Source of the DNA: Paenibacillus sp. FSL K6-1096
Lineage (GTDB): Bacteria; Bacillota; Bacilli; Paenibacillales; Paenibacillaceae
Direction of reading: 5' to 3'
NCBI RefSeq assembly: GCF_037977055.1
Contig: NZ_CP150274.1
Location: 4,030,001 to 4,094,000, forward strand
DNA length: 64,000 bases
Shown: positions 16,773 through 25,390 of the stretch, piece after piece
How positions within the stretch are numbered: the stretch's first letter is position 1
How the letters are laid out: the number at the start of each line of letters is the position of its first letter
Made by a program: the position numbers and the translations under genes
Notes under the pieces: model-generated
Told to the model about the DNA's origin: nothing
What the model saw: only the letters and a program-made list of their open reading frames with translations
Databases searched by the model: none

Positions 16773-17549
16773 ATGGCATGGGTTGAGAAAAAGTGGGTAT
16801 CCGTATCGCTGCTATGGCTTACGCTACTGGGCATCTGGCAGCTTGGCGCCTGGCTCTATGGTCCGGATGTTATTCCCGGTCCGTGGGCCACGCTGAAGGG
16901 CGGGCGGGAGCTGGTGGAGGACGGGACGCTGGTGCATTATATCGGGGTCAGCCTGTACCGCGTGCTGATCGGCTGGGTGCTGGGCAGCCTGCTGGCGGTT
17001 CCGGCCGGGCTGATCATCGGCAAAGTGCATGTCATCCGCCTGTTCGCCGAGCCGTTCCTGAATTTCATCCGCTTCATTCCGCCGATAGCCTTCATTACGC
17101 TCTTCCTGGTCTGGTTCGGCATCGGGGAGCAGTCGAAGATCGCGCTGATTATGTATGCCACCTTCTTCATCGTGGTGCTGAACACCCTGACCGGGGTCCT
17201 GTCGGTGGAGGAGGATAAAATCCGCTCTGCGCGCAGCATGGGGGCAGGGGAATGGCAAATTCTGCTGCATGTGATTGTGCCTGCTACGGTTCCGTATATT
17301 TTCACCGGTGTGCGGCTGGCGATGGGGACCTCCTACATGGCGATTATCGGCGCAGAGATGATTGCCTCGAACGAAGGGGTGGGGTATCTGATCTGGAATT
17401 CGCGGCTGTTCTTCCGGACCGACTGGATCTTCGTTGGGCTGATCAGCCTCGGGTTCATGGGCTTCTTCACAGACCGTGCCTTCGGCTGGTTCGGCCGGAG
17501 GGTGCTCTACCGGTATGGTGTGGTCAGTGCAGGGGCGGGACGGAGATGA
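16773..17549 (+). CDS. ABC transporter permease, SsuC/TauC type
   Basis: This 258-residue protein has about six membrane helices. Its cytoplasmic coupling segment reads EEDKIRSARSMGAGEWQILLHVIVPATVPYIFTG, the EAA-type loop that docks with the ATPase. LNFIRFIPPIAFITLFLVWFGIGE is characteristic of the SsuC/NrtB branch. It follows the ATPase with GGGGGGA as ribosome site. It is the last clear gene of the sulfonate-type operon; I see no terminator in the 114 bp before the next gene. Confidence 0.93.
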   Translation: MAWVEKKWVSVSLLWLTLLGIWQLGAWLYGPDVIPGPWATLKGGRELVEDGTLVHYIGVSLYRVLIGWVLGSLLAVPAGLIIGKVHVIRLFAEPFLNFIRFIPPIAFITLFLVWFGIGEQSKIALIMYATFFIVVLNTLTGVLSVEEDKIRSARSMGAGEWQILLHVIVPATVPYIFTGVRLAMGTSYMAIIGAEMIASNEGVGYLIWNSRLFFRTDWIFVGLISLGFMGFFTDRAFGWFGRRVLYRYGVVSAGAGRR

Positions 17550-17663
17550 AGATAGCGTTATCCGGGGCTTGAGAACAAGCCGCAGGAATGGCGATGGCGG
17601 GATTCATGGTATAATGGGGAAGCTGCAGCGAGCAGGATCAACAGGAAGGAGCATTCCCTTTAT

Positions 17664-17900
17664 ATGGAACCAACCGCACAGGAAGTAGCGGAGTGGATGG
17701 TGAAGGAGATCCGGTTCACCGGAACCCTGCACCAGAGCGCTGCGATTGAATATGTGAAGGCCAACTTCGGTGAACAGTTTGTATTCGTGAACGAGAACGG
17801 CAATACCTCGTTATCCAAGGAAGTGAAGAAGGCGTTCCGCAAGCTGCATGGCGGCCGGATCGCCTGGGACCGCGACGGCTTTCTGTGGGCCTGGACGTAA
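17664..17900 (+). CDS. DUF6953 family small protein
   Basis: A 78-residue protein with a conserved-looking pattern: a helix TAQEVAEWMVKEI, then LHQSAAIEYVKANFGEQFVFVNENGNTSLSKEVKKAFRKL, ending in an aromatic strand IAWDRDGFLWAW. This fits DUF6953, a small cytoplasmic family of Bacilli with a winged-helix-like appearance and unknown function. GGAAGGAG lies 12 bases before the ATG. It is 114 bp beyond the permease and could be read through from that operon. A terminator follows immediately, then repeat array B. Confidence 0.8.
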   Translation: MEPTAQEVAEWMVKEIRFTGTLHQSAAIEYVKANFGEQFVFVNENGNTSLSKEVKKAFRKLHGGRIAWDRDGFLWAWT

Positions 17901-17922
17901 GGGGCCGCAATAGTCCGTATAA

Positions 17923-17961
17923 ATAAAGGGAGTGCCACAGAGGTTGCGGCACTCCCTTTAT
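17923..17961. terminator. Rho-independent terminator after the DUF6953 gene
   Basis: ATAAAGGGAGTGCC pairs with GGCACTCCCTTTAT around an 11-base loop. The T/A ends make it usable from both sides. Array B begins about 35 bp beyond. Confidence 0.8.
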
Positions 17962-17995
17962 GATTGTTCAGGGCTCACTGGTTACGGCCAGTGAG

Positions 17996-18226
17996 CCAAA
18001 TGTATGCGAAAAACCGAATACAATCGGCGGCGTGGGCGCATGTAGACCAAATGTATGCGAAAATTCGAACACAATCGGTGGCGTGGGCGCGTGTGATCCA
18101 AATGTATGCGAAAATCAGAACACAATCGGACAGCGGATGGCTCGTGGACCAAATGTAATCGAAAAACCGATTACAATCGGCCAACCATCGGCCCAGGGTC
18201 CAGATGTAATCGAAAAACCGATTACA
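17996..18226. repeat. Hairpin repeat array B: five units, exact 51-bp period
   Basis: Units begin at 18001, 18052, 18103, 18154 and 18205, all 51 bp apart. The first three have left arm TGTATGCG and right arms CGAATACA, CGAACACA or AGAACACA. The last two are perfect hairpins: TGTAATCG, AAAAAC, CGATTACA. Spacers of the first copies contain GGCGTGGGCGC and differ from those of array A, while the arm-loop-arm core is kept. The array fills the gap between two converging genes and ends 7 bp from the helicase stop codon. Confidence 0.93.
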
Positions 18227-18232
18227 TCCCCG

Positions 18233-20608
18233 CTACACCGGGACCTCCCGGGTGCCCCGCTCCATGGGGGAGCTGCACAGCGGGCAGCGCTTGGCGGCCG
18301 GGCTTGCACCAGCCCCATCCCCGTCCGCCTTCCTCCGCGTCCAGCCTGGACAGGCCTTGCCGGTGCAGGTCCAGACCGGGACGATGTGGGTTCTCCCGGC
18401 GGGAGAACCCGGACGCCGGCCCGCATCCGGGCCAGCCCCATGGCCGCTGCGCGCCGCAGCGGTCCGGACCGTTGCGGCGGCCCCAGCCGACCCCGCTGCC
18501 TGCGGGCGGGCCGCCGCACGGAAGGCAGAGAGCATGAAGCGGGATACCTCCGCTTTCTTGCCCCTGTGCCTGGCCGGCGAGCTGATGAACAGCTCCTCGC
18601 GCGCGCGGGTAACGGCGACATAGGCCAGCCTGCGCTCCTCCTCCAGCAGCGCCATGCCTGCTTCGGCGGCGGCTCTGGCGGCGGCCGGGTTAACCACCGT
18701 TACCGAGGCTCTGGCCGGCTTGCGCTCCTTCAGCCGGTCATGCTCCAGTGCGGAGCTGTGCGGCAGAATTCCCTCCGAAGCCCCGATCAGGAAGACCACG
18801 GGGAACTCCAGCCCTTTGGACTTATGGATGGTCATGAGCGCAATCCGGTTTCCCTGCTCCTTGAGGCCCGGCTGCCGGTTCAGCTCATTGCGCTCCGTCA
18901 CATTGTCAATGAATTCGAGGAACTGCGGAATGGTCGCGAACCGCTCTGCCGAAGACTCCAGCTCATCGAGCATCTCCTTCAGCGTCTCGCGGTGCAGCGT
19001 GGCCTGGTGGCGTTCGCTTCCTTCTATGAAATAATCATAGAACTGAGTACGGATCTGGCGGATCGCCTGCACCGGCACCAGCTCGCGCAGGCTGCGGATC
19101 AGGTCCAGCCGCTCGCGCAGCTTGGCCGCCTGGAACTCCTCGATGCCCGGCAGGGATAACAGATGAATCAGCGGGCCCTGCTTCGCCTGCGCCGCCTCCA
19201 TGCGCCGGATATGCTCCATTCCCTTGTCCCGGTTCAGGTACAGGGTCGGCAGAATATTCTCCATCGCGGCGAAGTTGCGGCGGTTAACAGACAGGCGTAA
19301 GTGATCCAGCACCGGGGAGATCAGCCAATGCTCGTAGAGCAACTGGCCTTCCCCATAATCAATATATGGAATATCGTGCAGCAGCAGCAGCTCCAGGATC
19401 GCCCGGTTGCTGCTTGTTGCGCGGTACAGCAGGGCGAAATCGCGGTATTCCCTGGCCCCCCGCCCAATCTCGTGTTCGATATACTCTACAATCTGTGCAG
19501 CTTCCTCATCTGCGGTCTGCGGGCGCAGATACCGGGGCGGGATGCCGCTGCTCCGGGCGGCGAGGAGCGTCTTGGCCCGGCGCCGCGAGTTATGGCGGAT
19601 AATGCCGTTGCCGAGGCCGATAATCGCCGGGCCGGAGCGGTAATTGATATCCAGGGTAATCACCTTAGCCTGCGGATACAACTTGTCGAACTCCAGAATG
19701 AATTCGCTGCGCGCACCGTTGAAGGAGTAGATCGTCTGGTCATCGTCGCCGACCACCATAAGATTGTCCTGCGGGCGGGCGATCATCTTCACCAGCTCAT
19801 ATTGCAGCAGGTTCGTATCCTGGAACTCATCGACCATGACATAGTGATACTGCTGCTGCAGCTCATGCAGCAGATCCGGCCGCTCCCGGAGCATCTGGTA
19901 GGCGAGCAGGAGCACATCGTCGAAGTCGATTTTGGCGTGATCGCTCTTCCATTGCTCGTAGCGGAGCAGGATCGCCTTCATCTCCTTCTCCGCCTCCGTA
20001 GTCTCCGGCAGCTGCCAGGGCAGGCCCAGGTTCATCTTCCAGCCGGAGAGCACCATCAGCAGATTCTCGGGAGGATAAGCATCCTTCGGCAGCCCCAGCT
20101 CGCGCATAATCTGCTTCAGCAGAATATGCTGGCGGCGGGTCTCGTGGAAAATCTCCTGCCGCAGCCCCTGCCGCCGCAGGAAATACAGAAAGAACGAGTG
20201 GAAGGTCCGTGCCGCAAGGCGCGCGGCATCCCCCTCGTTTACGCCGGGCAGCAGGGCGATCCGCTCGCGCATCTCGGCCGCAGCCCTGCTAGAGAAGGTC
20301 AACAGCAGCAGGCGGCCAGGGGCTATGCCCCGTACAGACAGCAAATACCCGGTTCTGCAGATCAGCACCGAGGTTTTGCCGGAGCCTGCGCCAGCCAGCG
20401 TCAGCAGCGGCCCGAGATGATGCCGCACCGCTGCAATCTGCGGCGGATTCAGCAGGATGCCGCCCTCCTCCAGCCTGCGGAAGTAGGCCGCATCGCGGTC
20501 CTCCGGCTTCACTGTGTCCCGGCTCGTCCGGGCCGGGGCCACCTTGGCCTGCGGGATGGTCTCGCCGGTCGCTCCAAGCGGAATATTATGAAATGCAAGC
20601 TTGTTCAT
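18233..20608 (-). CDS. UvrD/Rep/PcrA-like superfamily 1 helicase with C-terminal zinc ribbon
   Basis: All motor motifs are present in 791 residues: Walker A AGAGSGKT (72-79), motif Ia TFSSRAAAEMRERI, motif II VMVDEFQDTN, motif III VVGDDDQTIYSFNGA, motif IV DINYRSG, motif V MTIHKSKGLEFPVVFL and motif VI LAYVAVTRAREELFIS. It should translocate 3' to 5' on single-stranded DNA and act in repair or replication-fork maintenance. The C-terminal about 90 residues are an alanine-, proline- and glycine-rich tail ending in a four-cysteine module (WTCTGKACPGW ... CPLCSSPM) that looks like a zinc ribbon. Standard PcrA does not end this way, so this is a paralogue rather than PcrA itself. The gene is monocistronic. 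Confidence 0.92.
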   Translation of the reverse strand: MNKLAFHNIPLGATGETIPQAKVAPARTSRDTVKPEDRDAAYFRRLEEGGILLNPPQIAAVRHHLGPLLTLAGAGSGKTSVLICRTGYLLSVRGIAPGRLLLLTFSSRAAAEMRERIALLPGVNEGDAARLAARTFHSFFLYFLRRQGLRQEIFHETRRQHILLKQIMRELGLPKDAYPPENLLMVLSGWKMNLGLPWQLPETTEAEKEMKAILLRYEQWKSDHAKIDFDDVLLLAYQMLRERPDLLHELQQQYHYVMVDEFQDTNLLQYELVKMIARPQDNLMVVGDDDQTIYSFNGARSEFILEFDKLYPQAKVITLDINYRSGPAIIGLGNGIIRHNSRRRAKTLLAARSSGIPPRYLRPQTADEEAAQIVEYIEHEIGRGAREYRDFALLYRATSSNRAILELLLLHDIPYIDYGEGQLLYEHWLISPVLDHLRLSVNRRNFAAMENILPTLYLNRDKGMEHIRRMEAAQAKQGPLIHLLSLPGIEEFQAAKLRERLDLIRSLRELVPVQAIRQIRTQFYDYFIEGSERHQATLHRETLKEMLDELESSAERFATIPQFLEFIDNVTERNELNRQPGLKEQGNRIALMTIHKSKGLEFPVVFLIGASEGILPHSSALEHDRLKERKPARASVTVVNPAAARAAAEAGMALLEEERRLAYVAVTRAREELFISSPARHRGKKAEVSRFMLSAFRAAARPQAAGSAGAAATVRTAAARSGHGAGPDAGRRPGSPAGRTHIVPVWTCTGKACPGWTRRKADGDGAGASPAAKRCPLCSSPMERGTREVPV

Positions 20609-20870
20609 GTAATCACCTTCGTTAACTTCAACTTCTTGGGCCGTTTTGGCCAGTATCCACTATACCATTGCCCGGGACTTTCTGCACAAAGAATGAGAGG
20701 ATTCACCCGAAATAACGCCATTTATCATAAAGTCCATTTTTTGACATTCGAAGTTAATATATTGGACAAGACAGCTGTCCGGCAGTCCGGGAAAGGCAGG
20801 CTTACAGGCCAGCGGTTCCGGGGGCGGCGATCAAGTTCCACACTATTAAATTAGGTCTGGAGGGAAACAT

Positions 20871-20996
20871 ATGTTTATTCCAATTCTCACGGAGTTAACT
20901 ACAGCCGAGCGGTTAACGGTTATCCTGTTTCTTATACTTAACCTGGGCGCGATATCCTTGTGTTTCATTCAGCGCTCAGACACCAAGCGCCGCTAG
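20871..20996 (+). CDS. 41-residue single-span membrane peptide
   Basis: The ATG at 20871 follows GGAGGG (20858-20864 region) at good spacing. The frame encodes 41 residues and stops at 20996. The peptide has a short polar start (FIPILTELTTAER), one hydrophobic span (LTVILFLILNLGAISLCFI) and a basic end (QRSDTKRR), so it should lie in the membrane with its C-terminus inside. It has its own terminator 5 bp after the stop. It is divergent from the helicase gene across 262 bp. I do not recognise the family. The ribosome site, composition and terminator make coding likely. Confidence 0.68.
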   Translation: MFIPILTELTTAERLTVILFLILNLGAISLCFIQRSDTKRR

Positions 20997-21000
20997 GAAG

Positions 21001-21035
21001 AACAGCCTTCGCCTGAAGGCTGTTTAAGCTTTTTA
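21001..21035. terminator. Rho-independent terminator after the 41-residue gene
   Basis: AACAGCCTTC, loop GCCT, GAAGGCTGTT, then TAAGCTTTTT. It serves the plus-strand small gene and overlaps the end of the converging HAD gene. Confidence 0.87.
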
Positions 21036-21908
21036 CCCGTTGCTCTGAAGATTCAGCAGATGCTGTATTCCTGCCGCTACACCATGCTGTGTGTTGCTTA
21101 ATGTAACGAAGTCGGCCGCCTCCTTCAGCACCTGGGCTGCATTCTCCATAGCAATCTTGTACCCCGCCATCTCGAACATCGGCAGATCGTTGTAGCTGTC
21201 TCCCATCACCGCCACCTGTCCGGCAGGAATGCCGTAGTGGTCAGCGAGCTTTTGTACCCCGGCGCCTTTGTTCGCTTCTTCATGGTTAATCTCGATATTG
21301 CTGATATGCGATGCGGTAATGATCAGGCCGGGAATCGCGGCGAAGCGGGTGGAGGCTTCCTTCAGCCGTTCACGGTTCAGGGAGAAGACCAGTGTCTTGT
21401 AGATTAACTGCTCCCCGTCGCTCCAGATTTCCTCCATACTCTCCACATAGGTTACCGCCGCTTGCCGGAACTGCTGTTCAATCATGGCCTTCACCAGCCA
21501 GCGGTATTCCTCAGGCACCTCATCCTCTTTGAGCGAAGTCAGCTTCTTCTCCAGTTGTACCCGCTTATCCAGCTCTACATACACGTTATCCTGGGTGTAC
21601 ACCTCATAATATAAGTCGTCAATGCCGTTCATCCAGCGGAGGGCCGGAATAATATCCTCTTTGTTCAGCGGTGTGCTTGCGGCTACAGTGCGGTCATGCA
21701 GCGTAACAACGGCACCATTCAGACTCACCACAGGACACTCCAGACCGGCCAGCCGCAGCTGGCGCTCCGCATCCATATAAGCGCGCCCGGTAGCAATGAT
21801 AACGGTATGTCCAAGGCTCTGTGCGTGAAGGATAGCCTCTTTGTTCTCGGGACTGATCTCCCCCTGCCCGTTCAGCAGTGTTCCGTCCATATCCAGTGCA
21901 ATCAGCAT
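21033..21908 (-). CDS. Cof-type HAD-IIB sugar/nucleotide phosphatase
   Basis: A 291-residue cytoplasmic hydrolase with the HAD motifs: nucleophile aspartate in LIALDMDGTLL (DxD), motif II threonine in TVIIATGRAYMDAE, the C2B cap (about 80-205), motif III lysine in INHEEANKGAGVQKLADHYG, and motif IV GDSYNDLPMFEMAGYKIAMENA. This is the Cof/YidA-like subfamily, whose members dephosphorylate sugar phosphates, FMN or pyridoxal phosphate. The exact substrate cannot be read from sequence. The gene stands alone and is divergent from the DUF445 gene. Confidence 0.92.
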   Translation of the reverse strand: MLIALDMDGTLLNGQGEISPENKEAILHAQSLGHTVIIATGRAYMDAERQLRLAGLECPVVSLNGAVVTLHDRTVAASTPLNKEDIIPALRWMNGIDDLYYEVYTQDNVYVELDKRVQLEKKLTSLKEDEVPEEYRWLVKAMIEQQFRQAAVTYVESMEEIWSDGEQLIYKTLVFSLNRERLKEASTRFAAIPGLIITASHISNIEINHEEANKGAGVQKLADHYGIPAGQVAVMGDSYNDLPMFEMAGYKIAMENAAQVLKEAADFVTLSNTQHGVAAGIQHLLNLQSNG

Positions 21909-22141
21909 AGTGTTGGTCTCCTGTTCTATACGTCATTGTAGTATTTTCAAGGGTATTGCAGGTTCTGCCTGTATCTTATCATTAATTATCTGAAAATTGT
22001 AAATGCAGTTTTCATGTCTGTCCAGTTTACGGCCTGGTGCAGATTTTCAGAAAGGCATTCCCCCGTGGTACAATGAAAAGCAGACCTGAAACGGGTGGGT
22101 CAGCCACCTGTGGCCGTTTATGTAAGGGGGATAAATTACTG

Positions 22142-23383
22142 ATGAAATCCAGAAATCTAGCTACGATATCGCTGGCCGTGATGGCCTGCGGTTTCCTGTT
22201 CACCTTATTTCTGCCGGAGAATCTGGCGGTGATTCTGCTGAGAGGCGGGTTTGAGGCGGGGCTTGTCGGGGGGATTGCCGACTGGTTTGCCGTGACGGCC
22301 CTGTTCCGCCATCCGCTGGGACTGCGGATTCCGCATACCTCGCTGCTGCTGAAGAACCGCGATAAGCTGGTCCAGTCGCTAATCTCTGCCATGGAGAATG
22401 AGCTGCTGAACAAGGAGAGCATTGAGAACAAGCTGCGCAGAATCAACATCATAGCACTGGGAGCTACTGCGCTGACCCGGTACTTCTCCAGAAGGAGCGC
22501 CAGAGCGGAGCTGCTGGAGCAGTTGAAGGGCTTCGTGCTGCGGCTGCCCGCAGAGAAGGCGGTTCCGCTTATCCAATCGGCTGCCGCGGCCTATCTGCGT
22601 GAAGCGAAGCTCGGGGAGGCTGCGGACCAAATAGCGACCCGCCTGATGAATGACAACCGGGATGTCGCGGCTCTGGATTATGCGCTGGAGGGCATCTCCT
22701 CCTGGAGCGCGCGGCCGGAGACGCGGGCCATGCTGGGCAGAATCGCCAGCGAGAAGCTGGCCGAGGTGAAGCTGGGCGGGCTGAAGGGGATGGCCTTCCA
22801 GGCCTTTGTCGGATTCGTCGATGCCGACATGCTGGGTGAAATGCTCCAGGGCATGGTGCAGTCCACCATCCGTGACTTCAAGCAGGAGGATAACCCTAAC
22901 CGGGAGCAAGTGATCCGCGAGATCCGGGTCGCGCTGTTCCAACTGATGAGCAATGAAGAGCTGATCGGCTCGCTGAAGAATTGGGCGCTGACTGAGCTTC
23001 AGGGGGAAGCGGCTGCGGCATTTCTGCTGGAGCAGCTCGAAGGGCTGCGCAGCCGGGCGGTTACGCTGATTGAAGAGGATCAGGCCGGGGGCGGCCGGAA
23101 GCTGCTGCGGCTGTATGCGCTCCTGGTCCGGCGCATCAGCCAGGAGAAGGAATGGCTTCAGACTACCGAGGACCGGATTCGCGGTACACTGATTTCCTTC
23201 GTGGAAGCTAATCATTACCGGATCGGACATCTGGTCAAGGAGAACCTGGACCAGATGGATGATGCTTCTCTGGTGAAAATGCTGGAGGAGAAGATCGGCA
23301 AGGACCTGCAGTGGATTCGCGTTAACGGAGCGGTGTGCGGATTCGTGGTAGGGCTTGGCCTGACCGTAATTCAACTATTCTAA
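22142..23383 (+). CDS. DUF445 family membrane-associated protein
   Basis: The ATG at 22142 follows AAGGGGG and gives 413 residues. The N-terminal hydrophobic segment (SLAVMACGFLFTLFLPENLAVILLRGGFEAGLVGGIADWFAVTALFR) and the PHTSLLLKNRDKLVQSL stretch are diagnostic for DUF445 (YheB/YjiN-type). A long helical middle follows. The C-terminus has a second membrane helix (VCGFVVGLGLTVIQLF), so both ends are membrane-anchored with a large helical domain between. The role is unknown. It has its own terminator and no partner genes. Confidence 0.88.
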   Translation: MKSRNLATISLAVMACGFLFTLFLPENLAVILLRGGFEAGLVGGIADWFAVTALFRHPLGLRIPHTSLLLKNRDKLVQSLISAMENELLNKESIENKLRRINIIALGATALTRYFSRRSARAELLEQLKGFVLRLPAEKAVPLIQSAAAAYLREAKLGEAADQIATRLMNDNRDVAALDYALEGISSWSARPETRAMLGRIASEKLAEVKLGGLKGMAFQAFVGFVDADMLGEMLQGMVQSTIRDFKQEDNPNREQVIREIRVALFQLMSNEELIGSLKNWALTELQGEAAAAFLLEQLEGLRSRAVTLIEEDQAGGGRKLLRLYALLVRRISQEKEWLQTTEDRIRGTLISFVEANHYRIGHLVKENLDQMDDASLVKMLEEKIGKDLQWIRVNGAVCGFVVGLGLTVIQLF

Positions 23384-23414
23384 CGGAAGACCCGGAATAC
23401 GGCTTAGCACACAT

Positions 23415-23485
23415 AGAGGCAGCAGAGCATTCCCGGACCGTCGCTTGAGAGCGGGGACCGGCGGGCGGCTCTGCTGCCTCTTTTT
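23415..23485 (+). terminator. Rho-independent terminator after the DUF445 gene
   Basis: A 14-bp stem, AGAGGCAGCAGAGC with GCTCTGCTGCCTCT, followed by TTTTT. The loop is long (about 39 bases) and contains a smaller GC-rich stem. Confidence 0.85.
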
Positions 23486-23548
23486 GAAATATAGAATTTA
23501 TATGTTCCACACGATAACTTGTCCTTATACTTCTCGCTGAAAGGGGTA

Positions 23549-23567
23549 CCGTCCTTAAAAAGGACGG
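23549..23567. other. Inverted repeat downstream of the P-II gene
   Basis: CCGTCCTT, three A, AAGGACGG lies 19 bp past the stop of the minus-strand P-II gene. It may help end that transcript, but it lacks a T tract. Confidence 0.4.
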
Positions 23568-23585
23568 CATCGCCGTTTCCACTTG

Positions 23586-23912
23586 CTACAACAGGTTCTT
23601 GCCGTTACTGATCGTGTAGGCTTCCTGAACCGGCAGGACGAAGATTTTGCCGTCGCCAAAGGAGCCATGCTCTCCGGTTCTGGCCGTGCGCATAATAATA
23701 CTGATTACGTCATCCTTATCATCATCCTGGACCACAATCATCAGCAGCTTCTTGGAAATTTGATTGTAATGGTTGGTCCCGACCTGGATACCCTTTTGCT
23801 TGCCGCGTCCGAGCAGATCCATTTTGCTGATGGAGGGGAAGCCGGCCAGCAGCAGCTCGGCCATAACTTCGTCGGCTTTCTCAGGTCTTACGATCGCTTT
23901 GATCATTAACAT
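23586..23912 (-). CDS. P-II family nitrogen regulator, NifI-like
   Basis: The 108-residue protein begins MIKAIVRPEKADEV and has GFPSISKMDLLGRGKQKGIQVG (start of the T loop), NHYNQISKKLLMIVVQDDDKDDV, and the B/C-loop region TARTGEHGSFGDGKIFVLPVQEAYTI. P-II proteins are trimeric sensors of 2-oxoglutarate, ATP and ADP that control nitrogen assimilation. Details of the T loop (no uridylylated YRG tyrosine motif; instead NHYNQI) and the FGDGKIFVLPVQEAYTI ending resemble the NifI group linked to nitrogenase control more than GlnB/GlnK. No amtB or nif gene is in the window. AAAGGGTG precedes the ATG at 23912. The partner is not visible. Confidence 0.85.
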   Translation of the reverse strand: MLMIKAIVRPEKADEVMAELLLAGFPSISKMDLLGRGKQKGIQVGTNHYNQISKKLLMIVVQDDDKDDVISIIMRTARTGEHGSFGDGKIFVLPVQEAYTISNGKNLL

Positions 23913-24161
23913 AATGATGCACCCTTTCTACAGCGGATAAGTGTGTGTTGTAGGGGGTTGCCAATCCTGGTGGCTGGTCTGCTATGCATTGTTTAGTGGC
24001 ACCGCTTACATGTTTAGTATAAGAATATGTGCGGCTGCATCCTGCGAGAAGGATCACAAAATCTGTATTACATAATGTCGCATCCCGGCCAATCCCGGCC
24101 GCATCCGGCCGAATCCAGCCGCCCGTACCGCCGGAGCAGCCCTGGCCGGAGCTTCCCCCGG

Positions 24162-25268
24162 CTAGTGGGGGGGCACCAGCTCCAGGTAGAGATGCTCCAG
24201 CAAGTCTGCGGTATGCTGCCATTCAAACCGCTCCAGAGCATCCGTTCTTCCCTGCAGCCCGATTCTGGCAGCCAGCGCCGGATTGCGGGCGATCTGCAGC
24301 ATACGGCCGGCAAAAGCAGCCGGGTCCCTGTACCGCTTCACCAGATAACCGTTGTGGCCGGAGGTAATAATCTCCCGGATGCCGCCGTTGCTGGAGGCGA
24401 TCACCGGCAGTCCGGACGCCATCGCCTCAACATTGACCAGGCCGAAGGATTCATGCTGCTGTGAAGGGCAGACGAAGCAGTCGGCGGCCTGATACAGCGT
24501 ATGAATCTCCCCGTGCGGGATATTGCCCAGGAACGACACAGATACACCCAGCCGCCGGGCAAGTGCCTTCAGCTGCCGCACATAAGGCGGTTTTCCTCTG
24601 CCGGCGATAAGCAGGTGGCAGGGCATGTGCTGCTTCAGCCGGTGCATGGCCCGCAGCAGCACGGGCACGCCCTTGCGCGGGATAACCCGGCCCGCGAACA
24701 GGACGGTGAAGCCTGCGGGCAGGCTGTGCACCGCCCGCAGGCTGGCCTTCTCCTGCGGCTGCGGGGGGCGGAAGCGCGACAGGTCCGCTCCCAGAGGCAC
24801 GAGGCGCAGCCTGCGCCGGATGGCGGGGAACCGCGAGGCGAGCCGCTGCTCCAGAGAGCGGCTGTTCGCCGCGACTGCATCGGCCAGAGCGAGGCTGCGG
24901 GCCGTCCGGGCTCCAGGCGGCACGAAGGTCAGGGAATGAAGGTAGGCCAGCACCGGAGTACCGGGATGCTGCCGCTTCACGGCAGCCGCCAGCAGCGGCC
25001 GGTTATCGATCTGAAGAAGATCGAACGGCTCCGCTGCCCTGAGGTATGCCAGAACGGAGCTGCGGTACCTTGCAGGGGTGCCGGAGGGCAGCCGGACGAA
25101 CCGGACCTGCTCCATCTCGGCGGTGTCCGGGAGTCCGGGGGCCCTCCGGCTCACGATGGTCACCTGATGCTTACGCGCCAGCCGCCGGGCGATATTCCAG
25201 AGACAAATCTCCACAGAGCCGTCCCCGGGAACCGGGAACTGCTCCGGTGCAATCATGCAGATACGCAT
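24162..25268 (-). CDS. Glycosyltransferase family 4 (GT-B fold)
   Basis: A 368-residue cytoplasmic or membrane-peripheral enzyme. The N-terminal Rossmann part opens RICMIAPEQFPVPGDGSVEICLWNIARRLA. The C-terminal half has GFTVLFAGRVIPRKGVPVLLRAM, LLIAGRGKPPYV, VSFLGNIPHGEIHTLYQAADCFVCPS and the acidic donor-site motif QHESFGLVNVEAMASGLPVIASSNGGIREII (E-x7-E). GT4 enzymes move sugars from nucleotide donors to glycans or lipids. The acceptor is unknown. The family assignment is strong; the gene stands alone on the minus strand. The 249 bp before the P-II gene hold short GC-rich GGCC-containing repeats and no gene. Confidence 0.92.
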   Translation of the reverse strand: MRICMIAPEQFPVPGDGSVEICLWNIARRLARKHQVTIVSRRAPGLPDTAEMEQVRFVRLPSGTPARYRSSVLAYLRAAEPFDLLQIDNRPLLAAAVKRQHPGTPVLAYLHSLTFVPPGARTARSLALADAVAANSRSLEQRLASRFPAIRRRLRLVPLGADLSRFRPPQPQEKASLRAVHSLPAGFTVLFAGRVIPRKGVPVLLRAMHRLKQHMPCHLLIAGRGKPPYVRQLKALARRLGVSVSFLGNIPHGEIHTLYQAADCFVCPSQQHESFGLVNVEAMASGLPVIASSNGGIREIITSGHNGYLVKRYRDPAAFAGRMLQIARNPALAARIGLQGRTDALERFEWQHTADLLEHLYLELVPPH

Positions 25269-25390
25269 TGTGGCTGCTCCTCCTGCTCCGAACCAAAGGT
25301 AGTTGTTCTCTACCTAACATATGCGCTCATCCCCCTTGAAGCTACTGGAGCGGCAAGAAACCTGGCGGACCTTGCCGGAATTCCGCCGCT

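Noticed and set aside
17996-18226. CRISPR array (about 22-bp repeats with 29-bp spacers)
   Set aside because: Spacers are similar within an array, the repeats themselves vary, there is no leader, and no cas genes occur in the window.
17960-19159. Long plus-strand frame across array B and antisense to the helicase
   Set aside because: It begins in the repeats and runs opposite a gene with every helicase motif. The composition is a GC-rich antisense shadow.
24068-24160. Repeated CCGGCC-type units downstream of the glycosyltransferase gene
   Set aside because: They are short, irregular and GC-biased, with no consistent period. I see low complexity only.
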